DNA from: Microcaldota archaeon
GTDB taxonomy: Archaea; Micrarchaeota; Micrarchaeia; Micrarchaeales; Micrarchaeaceae
Assembly: GCA_021811435.1 (NCBI GenBank)
Contig: JAJZOR010000003.1
Span: 84,434 to 132,035 of the forward strand
Length of the DNA: 47,602 nucleotides
Direction: 5' to 3'
A program made the position numbers and the translations under genes. Under the pieces are notes generated by a model. That model was given only the letters and a program-made list of their open reading frames with translations. It ran no database searches and was not told the origin of the DNA. Shown piece after piece: positions 1 through 8,016 of this stretch (position 1 is its first letter; every line of letters starts with the position of its first letter).

Positions 1-461
1 AATTTGGTGTATACGTCGTTAGATATGCTGTATCTGTATTCCTGCTCATTGGGCTTCTTGAAAAGCGCCACTATCTTCTTCTTCATCAGCCCCTGGAGCA
101 CCTGCGTTTCTTTATCGTTCAGTTTGGCGTTGACTTTGTCCCGCGTCCTGTCCGGGTATCTGAATTCGTCTAGCTTCTTTAGCAGCCCCAGCTCCTCCGC
201 ATCGACCATGACTCCTGTCGGTGGCGCGAGCGTTTCTTCTGTAGGCTTTGGCTGCTGGCCGTTCTTCAGAAGCATTGGGACTATGTCGCTCTTTTTTGCG
301 AATATGAAATATTTCTCGGGGTGCATGAAGAAGTCAACGTCGTCTCCATCCTTCAAACCCAGTGCGCTTATTACCTCGAATGGGATATTGACGGAAAGCT
401 TTCCGTTCTTAAGCTTGTATACTCTAGGGATGAGACCACCACAGCATTTATTTAAGCGCAT
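1..461 (-). CDS. AbrB/SpoVT-type DNA-binding protein (partial, C-terminus outside window)
   Basis: The minus strand is open from an ATG at 461 to the window edge, so about 153 residues are visible and the end is missing. Residues 13-45 look like a swapped-hairpin AbrB domain: a VYKLKNGKLSVNIP stretch, then a short helix and a GLKDGDDVDFF strand, as in archaeal looped-hinge regulators. The rest is charged and helical, with KKLDEFRYPDRTR and a final KKPNEQEYRYS segment, which could be a second domain that senses a ligand or partner. Family members bind DNA as dimers; the target is not known. It is divergent from nnr with an 85-bp gap. The first residues before VYKL (RLNKCCGGLIPR) are atypical, so the start could be further in. 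The plus-strand frame over this stretch is a shadow. Confidence 0.75.
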   Translation of the reverse strand, partial: MRLNKCCGGLIPRVYKLKNGKLSVNIPFEVISALGLKDGDDVDFFMHPEKYFIFAKKSDIVPMLLKNGQQPKPTEETLAPPTGVMVDAEELGLLKKLDEFRYPDRTRDKVNAKLNDKETQVLQGLMKKKIVALFKKPNEQEYRYSISNDVYTK

Positions 462-546
462 GTAAAGCTTAAAATACTGCGCAACTTTTAGTTGTCAGTA
501 AGTCACTGAATATAAGCCTTTAAAACTTGTTATAGATTATATAATT
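462..546. promoter_or_regulatory. Divergent promoter region between AbrB-like gene and nnr
   Basis: This A/T-rich gap contains CTTTAAAACTTG at about 515-526, which sits roughly 25 bases before the nnr ATG and fits an archaeal TATA box for a leaderless or nearly leaderless transcript. On the minus strand a TATTTTAAGC element lies just upstream of the AbrB-like start. Positions and role are inferred from sequence only. Confidence 0.45.
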
Positions 547-2106
547 ATGCAAACGCTAAAGCTGCAGGATTTTTCTCTCTACACCAAGAAAGTCATTGGC
601 TCGCGGTACGCTTATGCGATAAGGGAGAACGCTGAGTCATTAGGATTCGATGACAGGCTGCAGGTTGAGAATGCCGGATTTGCCATAGCCAACATAATCA
701 AGAGGACGCACAAGGGGTCTAGTGTACTTATCATATGCGGGCAGGGAGGCAAGGGCGGCGTTGGCCTCGCGCTTGCCAGGCACATGATCGGATACGCTGA
801 CGTGACTGCCTGCTTCGTAGGGCGCATAGAAGACGCGGACAACCAGACCACCAAGCTTAACTATAGGCTGCTAGGCGAGATTTCCGATATCATAGACGTG
901 CATGAGGGAGAGGAGGCCAAGCTAGAGGAGGCCTTAGGCCGGGCGGACATCGCGATAGACGCGCTCATAGGCATAGGACTCAGGGGCAGGGCGGGCTTGG
1001 GCGCAGCGAGGGCCATATCACTTATAAACAGACATGGGAAGCACGTCATTTCGATAGACATCCCTAGCGGAATCGACCCCGACACGGGCGCTGCCCGAGG
1101 AGCTTACGTGAAATCCGATGAGCTGCTGACATTGCACAAGCTCAAGGCCGGGATAGCGACCGAGGGTTTCACAGGCAGCACCGTAGTAGTCGATATTTGC
1201 ATGCCGCTTAGCGCGGAGCTCCTCGCTGGACCAGGCGACCTCAGCCTTGCCATAGAGCCAAGGCGCATCGGGATTAACAAGTACAGCGCAGGCGGCGTGC
1301 TGATAGTCGGCGGCGGAGAGCATTACCACGGCGCGCCGCTGCTCGCATCTAATGCGGCACAGAACGCAATTGCAGCGCTCAGGACTGCAGTGGGCTATGC
1401 TACCATATTCGTACCTAAAGGCAAGGAGGATGTGGTGCGCGGCTTATCCCAGAACGCTATAGTGCGCGGATACGACGGCGAGGAGCTATCCGTTGATTCT
1501 CTTGGATTCCTGAGCGGGGTGAGACACAATGTCACCATAATAGGGCCGGGTTTGGGGAAGAGCGAGACCGTTTGCGGCGGGGTCCGGGCGCTTGTGGAGC
1601 GCGAGAACGCTGCGAAAAATCTCATCGTTATAGATGGCGATGCCATAGGAGCGATCTCCAAGCACAAGAACCTGCTTGGCAGAAACGTGGTATTGACTCC
1701 GCACCATGGCGAATTCACTGAACTTACAGGCGTTGATTCCAAGAACGCCACGCTTGGACAACTGGCGAGGAGGGCCATATCGTTCGCCAAAGCGTACAAT
1801 TGCGTGATAGCGCTAAAGGGGCACGAGACCATAATAACAGACGGCAATCTGCTTAAGGTAAACATAGCAAAAAGCAGCGCTTTGGCCACCATGGGCACAG
1901 GCGACGTCCTATCCGGGATAATAGCCGCTTACCTGGCGTCCCACAAGGACGTGTTCGAGAGCACGGTTGCAGGCGTTTATCTGCACTCGCTTGTAGGTGA
2001 TGCATTGAATGAACGCATGGGGCCGCACATACTTGCAAGCGATGTGGTTGATTCTATACCTGCCGTATTGAAGGGCATCGGCAAGGACAGGGAGTTGATT
2101 GATTGA
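547..2106 (+). CDS. nnr: Bifunctional NAD(P)H-hydrate epimerase / ADP-dependent NAD(P)H-hydrate dehydratase
   Basis: This repairs damaged NADH and NADPH: the N-terminal domain interconverts R- and S-hydrates and the C-terminal domain dehydrates the S form using ADP. Residues 1-225 are the YjeF-N epimerase, with GQGGKGGVG near residue 58, DALIGIGLRG near 137 and SIDIPSGIDPDTG near 168. Residues 235-519 are the ribokinase-like dehydratase, with GGGEHYHGAP, GPGLGK, IDGDAIGA, LTPHHGEF and the catalytic/nucleotide motif MGTGDVLSGIIAAYL. At 519 residues it has the usual length of the fused form. The ATG at 547 follows a TATA-like element. Its stop overlaps the TTG start of argS by four bases, so the two are probably co-transcribed and translationally coupled. 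Confidence 0.95.
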   Translation: MQTLKLQDFSLYTKKVIGSRYAYAIRENAESLGFDDRLQVENAGFAIANIIKRTHKGSSVLIICGQGGKGGVGLALARHMIGYADVTACFVGRIEDADNQTTKLNYRLLGEISDIIDVHEGEEAKLEEALGRADIAIDALIGIGLRGRAGLGAARAISLINRHGKHVISIDIPSGIDPDTGAARGAYVKSDELLTLHKLKAGIATEGFTGSTVVVDICMPLSAELLAGPGDLSLAIEPRRIGINKYSAGGVLIVGGGEHYHGAPLLASNAAQNAIAALRTAVGYATIFVPKGKEDVVRGLSQNAIVRGYDGEELSVDSLGFLSGVRHNVTIIGPGLGKSETVCGGVRALVERENAAKNLIVIDGDAIGAISKHKNLLGRNVVLTPHHGEFTELTGVDSKNATLGQLARRAISFAKAYNCVIALKGHETIITDGNLLKVNIAKSSALATMGTGDVLSGIIAAYLASHKDVFESTVAGVYLHSLVGDALNERMGPHILASDVVDSIPAVLKGIGKDRELID

Positions 2107-4085
2107 ATAGCAAAAGCCCCGAATCCCCATACAGGTCAATAGTTTTGCAGTTGGGAGAAGCGCTGCATAATTCAGCCTCAGCCTGCGGTTACGCTGCAGA
2201 TCTGCATGAGGTAGAGCAGACTGTAGGACTAGCGAGGGGATATGGCGACATCTCATCCGCAATCGCGCTCAGGATAGCGAAGGCATCCAACAAAAATCCC
2301 GTTGAAGTTGCCTCGCTGATTATGTCCAAGATGACAGTACCGGCCTATGTAAAATTGGTAAGCAAGGAAAACGGCTTCATAAATTTCCATATAGACAGGA
2401 ATGCCTTCCCCGGGCTGGTGCTACCAGGCATACTTGAGCAGAAACAGCGGTACGTGCGGTCATGCATGGGCAGCGGGAAGAAGGCCATAGTGGAATACCC
2501 CAGCGTAAATCCAGTGCATCCGTGGCACGTTGGGCAGGTAAGAAGCGCGCTCCTTGGCGATTGCATGGCTAACATAATGGAGGGATGCGGTTACACCACA
2601 GAAAGGATAGATTACATAGACGACCTAGGCCTGCAGGTAGCGGAGGTGATTTGGGGATGGATGCATCCTGGCTCACTTAAAGGCTACATAGACGACCAGT
2701 CACTCCGCTCAATCGACCTCTTATTGGGACTTGCACACCCTACCATTAGCAACGCGGAAAGCGGCGGCGCCAAGAGGGTAGATTATATCATAGGCGAGAT
2801 TTACGTTGCCGTGAACAAGTACATGAAGGACCACCCTATAGAGGACCAGATAAAGGAACTGCTTAAGAGGATGGAGCAGCAGGGCACGGATGAAGCGAAA
2901 CTGTCCAGAAAGATAGCCGGGTATTATGTCATGGCGGAATACGAAACCGCTTTCGCCTACAGCATGTACCACAGCGCGCTCATATGGGAGAGCGATATAA
3001 TAAGGGAGCGTATGCTCGATAAGGCCCTGGAGAAGCTCAGAAGCAGCAGCATAGTAAAGGTCGCGGAGGACGAGAAATACAGGGGCTGCCTGGTAATCGA
3101 CTTTAACCAAGTGAAAAATCTGCCTGAAGAATTCAAGGGGCTGAAGGAGGACGTAAAAGTGCTTGTGAGAAGCAACGGGATCCCTAATTACCTCGCCAAG
3201 GACATAGCATTCCACATGTGGAAATTCGGGGTAATAGAGAGCCCGTTCAAATACACGCAATTCATAGAGAAGCAGCCGAATGGCAAGCCGCTATACACGA
3301 CCGGGGCCGAAGGGGCCCCGATGGGATTCGGCAATGCGGACAAGGCCGTCAATACCATAGATTCAAGGCAAAGCTACGAGCAGGCGCTAGTCAAGCTAGC
3401 GCTGGAGGCAACAGGTTACGCAGAGAGGGCCTCGGGCTTCAAGCACCTCTCTTACGGCATAGTAGAGCTCGAGAGCGGCGCATTGGCAGGAAGGAAGGGC
3501 ACATGGATAGGATACACGGCAGACGATCTGCTCAGGGAGGCCAGGGAGAAGGCTATGTCGCTGATAGGCGAGAGATTCAGCCTCAGCGAAGGGGAGAAAG
3601 CCTCGATAGCTAACGACATAGCACTGTCAGCCATAAAGTTCGAGTTCCTGAAGCTTTCGTGCGAGAAGAAGCTCGTGTTCTCGTGGAGCAGGGCGCTGAA
3701 CTTCGAAGGGAACTCCGGACCTTACTGCGAGTACATGCATGCGCGCGCGATAAGGATACTTGAGAGCTCAGGGATCGACGCCGCGGAGCTTAACGGTGCA
3801 GGGCTGTCATGCCTTGACAGCGAGGCGGAATTCGAGCTCATAAAGAAGCTCTCAGTCGCAAGGGACACGCTTGAGAAGGCCTGCAGGGAGTACAAGCCCA
3901 ATGTAATAGTCGAGTACGTCGGGGAGCTGGCGCTGCTCTTCGGCAAATTCTATGAGCAGAAGCCCGTCCTAAAGGCGGCCACAGGAGAGGAAAAGGCCGC
4001 GAGGCTTGCCCTCGTAGCGTGCTTCGCCATCGTGATGGGGGAGATGCTCACGATGTGCGGCATAAGCCCTGTGCATAGAATGTGA
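2103..4085 (+). CDS. argS: Arginyl-tRNA synthetase
   Basis: A class I synthetase that attaches arginine to tRNA-Arg in the cytoplasm. Near residue 140 there is NPVHPWHVGQ, a variant of the HIGH signature, and near residue 465 AGRKGTWIG, which matches the MSxRKG-type second signature of ArgRS (here AGRKG). The C-terminal part contains the DALR-type helical anticodon-binding domain (NSGPYCEYMHARA through the end). At 660 residues it is slightly longer than a typical archaeal ArgRS. The start is TTG inside the nnr stop codon; no good ATG lies nearby. Sixty bases downstream is a tRNA-Arg gene, so enzyme and substrate are neighbours and could share a transcript. Confidence 0.95.
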   Translation: MNSKSPESPYRSIVLQLGEALHNSASACGYAADLHEVEQTVGLARGYGDISSAIALRIAKASNKNPVEVASLIMSKMTVPAYVKLVSKENGFINFHIDRNAFPGLVLPGILEQKQRYVRSCMGSGKKAIVEYPSVNPVHPWHVGQVRSALLGDCMANIMEGCGYTTERIDYIDDLGLQVAEVIWGWMHPGSLKGYIDDQSLRSIDLLLGLAHPTISNAESGGAKRVDYIIGEIYVAVNKYMKDHPIEDQIKELLKRMEQQGTDEAKLSRKIAGYYVMAEYETAFAYSMYHSALIWESDIIRERMLDKALEKLRSSSIVKVAEDEKYRGCLVIDFNQVKNLPEEFKGLKEDVKVLVRSNGIPNYLAKDIAFHMWKFGVIESPFKYTQFIEKQPNGKPLYTTGAEGAPMGFGNADKAVNTIDSRQSYEQALVKLALEATGYAERASGFKHLSYGIVELESGALAGRKGTWIGYTADDLLREAREKAMSLIGERFSLSEGEKASIANDIALSAIKFEFLKLSCEKKLVFSWSRALNFEGNSGPYCEYMHARAIRILESSGIDAAELNGAGLSCLDSEAEFELIKKLSVARDTLEKACREYKPNVIVEYVGELALLFGKFYEQKPVLKAATGEEKAARLALVACFAIVMGEMLTMCGISPVHRM

Positions 4086-4145
4086 AAGCGCCGCGCTAAA
4101 AACGAAAATTTATAAACCTGAATCGGCTAATAGGATGGTGTTGAC

Positions 4146-4258
4146 GGGCCCGTAGCTCAGCTTGGATAGAGCAGCATCCTCCTAAGGTGATGGTCGCGGG
4201 TTCAAATTCGGCTTTTTGTATCTGACGTGCAAAAGCCATGAAAATCCCGCCGGGCCCG
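4146..4258 (+). tRNA. tRNA-Arg(CCU) interrupted in the T-loop
   Basis: The acceptor strands GGGCCCG (4146-4152) and CGGGCCC (4251-4257) pair fully, with G4258 as discriminator and no CCA. The D-arm is GCTC/GAGC (4155-4158, 4169-4172). The anticodon loop CTCCTAA (4179-4185) gives anticodon CCU; its stem GCATC/GGTGA has one G-A mismatch at the base and one G-U pair. The T-stem GCGGG (4196-4200) pairs with CCCGC (4246-4250), but the normal seven-base loop TTCAAAT is formed only if about 38 bases within it are removed. It lies between argS and a membrane protein gene on the same strand. Confidence 0.88.
4207..4244 (+). other. Non-canonical tRNA intron in the T-loop of tRNA-Arg
   Basis: Thirty-eight bases split the T-loop TTCAAAT of the tRNA. 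The exact cut can slide by up to four bases because A/T runs occur at both ends (possible range 4204-4245). The insert folds on itself through GGCTTTT (4210-4216) and AAAAGCC (4231-4237), with TTC/GAA pairing outside, which gives a relaxed bulge-helix-bulge shape as recognised by archaeal tRNA-splicing endonucleases. Introns outside position 37/38 are known in some archaeal lineages. Confidence 0.8.
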
Positions 4259-4280
4259 CCTATGTTTGCAATGTGATACA

Positions 4281-5366
4281 ATGCGACGTTCTAAGCGAGG
4301 CGCCTTGATAGGGGCGAAGGAGCCAGTGTTCATAATAAGGCCGGCATTCAGGAGGTTCGGGCTGGACAACCTGCACGTGGCGCTGATGGCGCTGGTTGTC
4401 ATACTCATAGCATTTGCATTCGCCCTTTCGACGTTCAAGCAGGGGCCGACCATATATAACTGCCCTTACGGCGTACTGAACGCCACCAACGCGTCGGCAC
4501 AGAGCCAATGCGTACAGCCAAGATACAATGAGACGCAGGTGCTTGGCGCAGTGGAGAGCATGATAGCGAGTTACAGTTCAACCAACACGTCACTTGCGCT
4601 TTTGTCATACTACTCGCTTGTAAATGAGTCTAGCGTGTCATATGTGAACGGCACCGATGAATGGCTGGCAGTAGTGCCATACATCGACCCGCAGGCGGAC
4701 AATGAGACTTTTTACTTGTCCATGCTGATTTCGGATAAGAACCTCACTTTGGAGTCGGCTTACCTGTCGACACTCAGGCCTGTCTCCTACACTAAAGACA
4801 GGTCAGTAGCATACGGCGCAGTAAGCATCTTTGGCGTATCGCCGGCCACTGACAAGGCGCCCTACCCCGTTTACCTCGTGGTCGATCCTTATGCCTTAGG
4901 GGCATTCAAAAGCATCCTCAGCGCGATAAATGCGTCGGTGTCGTACGGGGATAGGATAAACATGAGTTATTACTTCGTTTTCACTCCTGAATATGCGCTC
5001 AGGTTCTACAAAGGCTTCGGGGTGAACGAGACACAACTACTCGGCTATTACCTGGCATGCGCGTCAAAGCAGCACAATTTCTTCGGCTTTATGAAGAATC
5101 TCAGCATCGAGTACGTAGGCACCCCGTTAAGCAATCTCACCTTGTATCAGACAGCCATTGGCTCCGGGCTTGACATGGCCTCAATGGACACATGCTTCGG
5201 CCCCGAATATGACAATGCGACTGGAAAACTGGACAACCAGCTCAACCTCATAAAGTATTACGGTGTGACCGACACGCCGATATTCATAGTGAATGAGAAG
5301 TATTTCGCGCTGCCGCAGACGCTTGGCAAAGCCTTGGATTACGTGATGAACACCACAAAAACATGA
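4281..5366 (+). CDS. Membrane-anchored thioredoxin-fold (DsbA-like) protein lacking a visible CxxC
   Basis: A short basic N-terminus is followed by one membrane segment at about residues 28-48 and a large domain presumably outside the membrane, rich in N-x-S/T sequons. The last 110 residues resemble the end of a DsbA/Thioredoxin_4 fold: YLACASKQHNFFGFM, then a helix with GLDMASMDTCF and the cis-proline region GVTDTPIFIVNEKYF. The family's redox motif CPxC is not seen where expected; the only nearby candidate is NCPYG just after the membrane segment. It may therefore be a structural or substrate-binding relative and not an oxidase. The ATG at 4281 is preferred over a TTG 15 bases upstream. It follows the tRNA by 22 bases. 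Confidence 0.6.
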   Translation: MRRSKRGALIGAKEPVFIIRPAFRRFGLDNLHVALMALVVILIAFAFALSTFKQGPTIYNCPYGVLNATNASAQSQCVQPRYNETQVLGAVESMIASYSSTNTSLALLSYYSLVNESSVSYVNGTDEWLAVVPYIDPQADNETFYLSMLISDKNLTLESAYLSTLRPVSYTKDRSVAYGAVSIFGVSPATDKAPYPVYLVVDPYALGAFKSILSAINASVSYGDRINMSYYFVFTPEYALRFYKGFGVNETQLLGYYLACASKQHNFFGFMKNLSIEYVGTPLSNLTLYQTAIGSGLDMASMDTCFGPEYDNATGKLDNQLNLIKYYGVTDTPIFIVNEKYFALPQTLGKALDYVMNTTKT

Positions 5367-5381
5367 GCATAGAATGGTTTG

Positions 5382-5855
5382 ATGCATATAATAGTAGGGA
5401 TCGACCCGGGCAAGACCGTTGGAATCGCGTGTATTTCGCTCAATGGGAAGTTGCTGCACAGCGCCCACTTGGCTTTTGCAGAAATAGGGTGGATTGCAAG
5501 CGAGATAAGGAAAGTCGGAACGCCTTCTTTGATAGCAGGCGACAAGAGGGAGGTTAGCGAAGTCGTAAGGCGCGCCGCGGCGGTTTTCAATGCCAAGGTA
5601 TTCTATCCGGAAAGGGACCTTGGACTTGAAGGCAAGAAGATAGCCGGCAGACACGCGGGTGTCTTCAATCCTCATGAGAGGGACGCTTATACGGCTGCGC
5701 TCAAGGCTTATAATGCGTATGCGAACAAGCTGAACCAGGCAGAGCACATAGCGAATGAGAGCGGCGTTAACGATATAGATTCGGTAAAGGCCAAGGTGAT
5801 AGACCGCTATTCGATAAACGAAGCTATACTGAACAGGAAGGCGAACAGGCAGTGA
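5382..5855 (+). CDS. Short RNase H-fold protein related to the DUF460/COG2433 family
   Basis: The protein begins HIIVGIDPGKTVGIACISL, the first strand and acidic residue of the RuvC/YqgF RNase-H fold, followed by PSLIAGDKREVSEVVRRAAA and a later NPHERDAYTAALKAY with a conserved acidic residue. This matches the nuclease-like core of COG2433 proteins. Those are usually several hundred residues with coiled coils; this one has only 157 and ends soon after the core, so it is a minimal or trimmed form. Substrate is unknown; cleavage of a structured nucleic acid is a guess from fold. ATG at 5382 directly follows a TTG; it is 15 bases after the previous stop, so likely the same operon. Confidence 0.65.
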   Translation: MHIIVGIDPGKTVGIACISLNGKLLHSAHLAFAEIGWIASEIRKVGTPSLIAGDKREVSEVVRRAAAVFNAKVFYPERDLGLEGKKIAGRHAGVFNPHERDAYTAALKAYNAYANKLNQAEHIANESGVNDIDSVKAKVIDRYSINEAILNRKANRQ

Positions 5856-5923
5856 CGAGGAATGTTCCATTGAAGCGCGCTGTCCCTGTATTTTAAACTT
5901 TTCGCACCAAATACCTTACTGCC

Positions 5924-5998
5924 GCTCTGATCGTCTAGTCCGGTCAAGGACACGGCCCTCTCAAGGCCGGAACTCGGGTTCAAATCCCGATCAGAGCA
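5924..5998 (+). tRNA. tRNA-Glu(CUC)
   Basis: A complete cloverleaf is visible: acceptor GCTCTGA/TCAGAGC (5924-5930, 5991-5997), D-stem GTCT/GGAC, anticodon stem CGGCC/GGCCG around loop CTCTCAA giving CUC, and T-arm TCGGG-TTCAAAT-CCCGA. The discriminator is A5998 and no CCA is encoded. A TTTTAAAC element at 5891-5898 lies about 30 bases upstream and fits a TATA box. No intron is needed. A decayed copy of its 3' end follows at 6021-6045. Confidence 0.95.
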
Positions 5999-6020
5999 TT
6001 TCACAGATGCGAGGGCGGGA

Positions 6021-6045
6021 TCGGGTTCAAATCTCGGTCGGAGTA
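6021..6045 (+). repeat. Decayed copy of the tRNA-Glu 3' end (possible old attachment site)
   Basis: TCGGGTTCAAATCTCGG followed by TCGGAGTA repeats the T-arm and 3' acceptor strand of the preceding tRNA-Glu with four substitutions. There is no matching 5' half. Such a partial copy is what remains after a tRNA-targeting element integrates, or after a partial tRNA duplication. No integrase is found next to it. Confidence 0.6.
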
Positions 6046-6217
6046 GATAATATTGAAATTGATTGAAACTTTGGCTAATTATCAAAAGCTACATAATTTA
6101 ACATTTGAACCTGTTGGCAAGTGCAGAACAAAGATATTTAATTTGATAAGAATTAGTAGATTTATGATTGGATTCTTATCACAGCATTTGCCAGCTCAAC
6201 CAAACCAGGTATGAACA

Positions 6218-7963
6218 ATGTCAATATTTAATATAAAGATACGCAAACTGGAATATTTCGAAAAGTGGCTTATTCTAGGAATAATGATAGGAGTCGCAGC
6301 AGGAATAGGCGCGATAATATTCTATTATTTGATAATATATATGCAGAGCCTTTTTCTTGGTGGAATCGTTGGAATGACAGTACCTACGGCATCCGGGGAA
6401 GGCAGCAGTGGATTCGTGCAAGGCAACTCCCTTTTAGTACCGGTTTCCATAATACTGGGTGGATTGCTTTCTGGTTTTCTTGTTTACAAGTTTGCTCCTG
6501 AAGCAGAAGGCCATGGAACTGATGCCATAATAAACTCATTCCACAACAAGAATGGCGGGATCAGGCGTAGGGTACCAATAGTAAAGGCGATATCATCTGC
6601 GATCACCATAGGCTCCGGCGGTAGCGCAGGCAGAGAAGGACCTACTGCGCAGATTGCATCTGGCATAGGCTCGTTTCTTGCTGACTTGCTAAAACTCACT
6701 AAAAAGGAGAGACGGATTGCAATATTGGTTGGGGCTGGGGCAGGAATAGGTACCATATTCAAAGCACCGATAGGCGGTGCCCTGCTTGCCGTAGAAGTTC
6801 CATACAAAAGAGATTTCGAGACTTCGGCCCTGTTCCCAGCCATAGTTGCAAGCGCAGTTGGATATTCAATATTTGGATCCATAGTTGGCTTCCAGCCGAT
6901 CTTCGGATATTATCTTGGTGTATTCAACCCAGTAAATCTGCCACTCTATGCGGTGCTAGGCATAGGAACAGGCATCTTCGCAATAATATATATAAAATTT
7001 TTCTACTACATTCATGATAAATTCAAGTCGTTTAAAATAAGCAACTACTACAAGCCCGCCATAGGCGCAGTTATAGTTGGCGCGTTAGCGATTCTATTTC
7101 CTGAAATAATGAGTGTTGGATACGGATGGGTCCAGCTCATGGTAAACGGCAGTATTTCTTCGTTTCCGACGTTTGGTCTCCCAATACTTCTTATACTGAT
7201 ATTTCTTCCATTTGCAAAGATAGTTGCAACCGCATTTTCAATAGGCACTGGAGGTAGTGGAGGCGTATTTGCACCAGGAATATTCGTAGGAGCTTCAGTA
7301 GGACTTCTTTTTGGCATGCTGTTCCATATGATCTTCCCTAGCCTAGTCACTTCGGTTGCGCCTTTTGTGATAGTGGGCATGCTAGCGTTGATGGGCGGAG
7401 CAGGGAAAATTCCCGTATCGGTATTACTCATGATAACTGAGATGACTGGTAGCCTTCAGCTCTTGCCAGCAGCGATGATTGCCGTATCAATGTCCTACCT
7501 CATATCAGGCCAAAGCACACTTTACCGCTCGCAGGTAGCCACAAGGGAAGAATCGCCTGCGCACATGAACGAATATCACAAACCAATACTCGAAAATATA
7601 AAGTTAAAGGATCTTCAGCTAAATGATATTTCGATTGATGCACGCCTGCCCGTTTCCTATGCAATTAAGCGCATGAAGGAATTTGGCATCACTTCAATGC
7701 CGGTTGTGGACAAAACAAAAAGAGAAAAGCGGGTAGGAATGATAGCACTATCCAATATACACAACATCCATTCAGAAAAAGTTAGGACAGTAGCTACTTG
7801 GGATATTAGGATGGTTAAACTAGACAGCAGTGGAAGAGTCGCACTGGATGTCATGTCAGAAATGGGAACGACGTGGGTTGCAGTGGAGGATGGCAAGGGG
7901 TATGTTGGTTGCATAACCCTCAAACGGATCGTCAATGAATACAAGAAGCGGCTTGAAATGTAG
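6218..7963 (+). CDS. CLC-family chloride channel / anion-proton exchanger with CBS domains
   Basis: A polytopic membrane protein that moves chloride or another anion. The core shows the CLC signatures: GSGGSAGREGP at residues 132-142, with Glu140 in the gating-glutamate position, and GTGGSGGVFAPG in the second half, plus repeated GxxxG-rich membrane helices over about residues 18-440. The C-terminal 130 residues contain a CBS pair (LKDLQLNDISIDARLPV and SSGRVALDVMSEMG), which in this family binds nucleotides to regulate transport. At 581 residues it is full length. The gene and the 170 bases before it are visibly more A/T-rich than neighbours, and it lies just after the decayed tRNA-Glu copy, so it may be acquired. 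The upstream gap shows only A/T-rich promoter-like sequence. Confidence 0.93.
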   Translation: MSIFNIKIRKLEYFEKWLILGIMIGVAAGIGAIIFYYLIIYMQSLFLGGIVGMTVPTASGEGSSGFVQGNSLLVPVSIILGGLLSGFLVYKFAPEAEGHGTDAIINSFHNKNGGIRRRVPIVKAISSAITIGSGGSAGREGPTAQIASGIGSFLADLLKLTKKERRIAILVGAGAGIGTIFKAPIGGALLAVEVPYKRDFETSALFPAIVASAVGYSIFGSIVGFQPIFGYYLGVFNPVNLPLYAVLGIGTGIFAIIYIKFFYYIHDKFKSFKISNYYKPAIGAVIVGALAILFPEIMSVGYGWVQLMVNGSISSFPTFGLPILLILIFLPFAKIVATAFSIGTGGSGGVFAPGIFVGASVGLLFGMLFHMIFPSLVTSVAPFVIVGMLALMGGAGKIPVSVLLMITEMTGSLQLLPAAMIAVSMSYLISGQSTLYRSQVATREESPAHMNEYHKPILENIKLKDLQLNDISIDARLPVSYAIKRMKEFGITSMPVVDKTKREKRVGMIALSNIHNIHSEKVRTVATWDIRMVKLDSSGRVALDVMSEMGTTWVAVEDGKGYVGCITLKRIVNEYKKRLEM

Positions 7964-8016
7964 GGCTAATTGCCGCAGGGACAATGTCTCGTCTTATATG
8001 GATTTTATAGCGGAGA

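Noticed and set aside
4-465. Plus-strand open frame of 153 residues at the left edge
   Set aside because: It is serine/phenylalanine-rich without domain character, while the minus strand over the same bases reads as a clear AbrB-like protein open to the edge.
6021-6045. A second tRNA-Glu gene
   Set aside because: Only the T-arm and 3' acceptor strand are present; no anticodon arm or 5' half exists.
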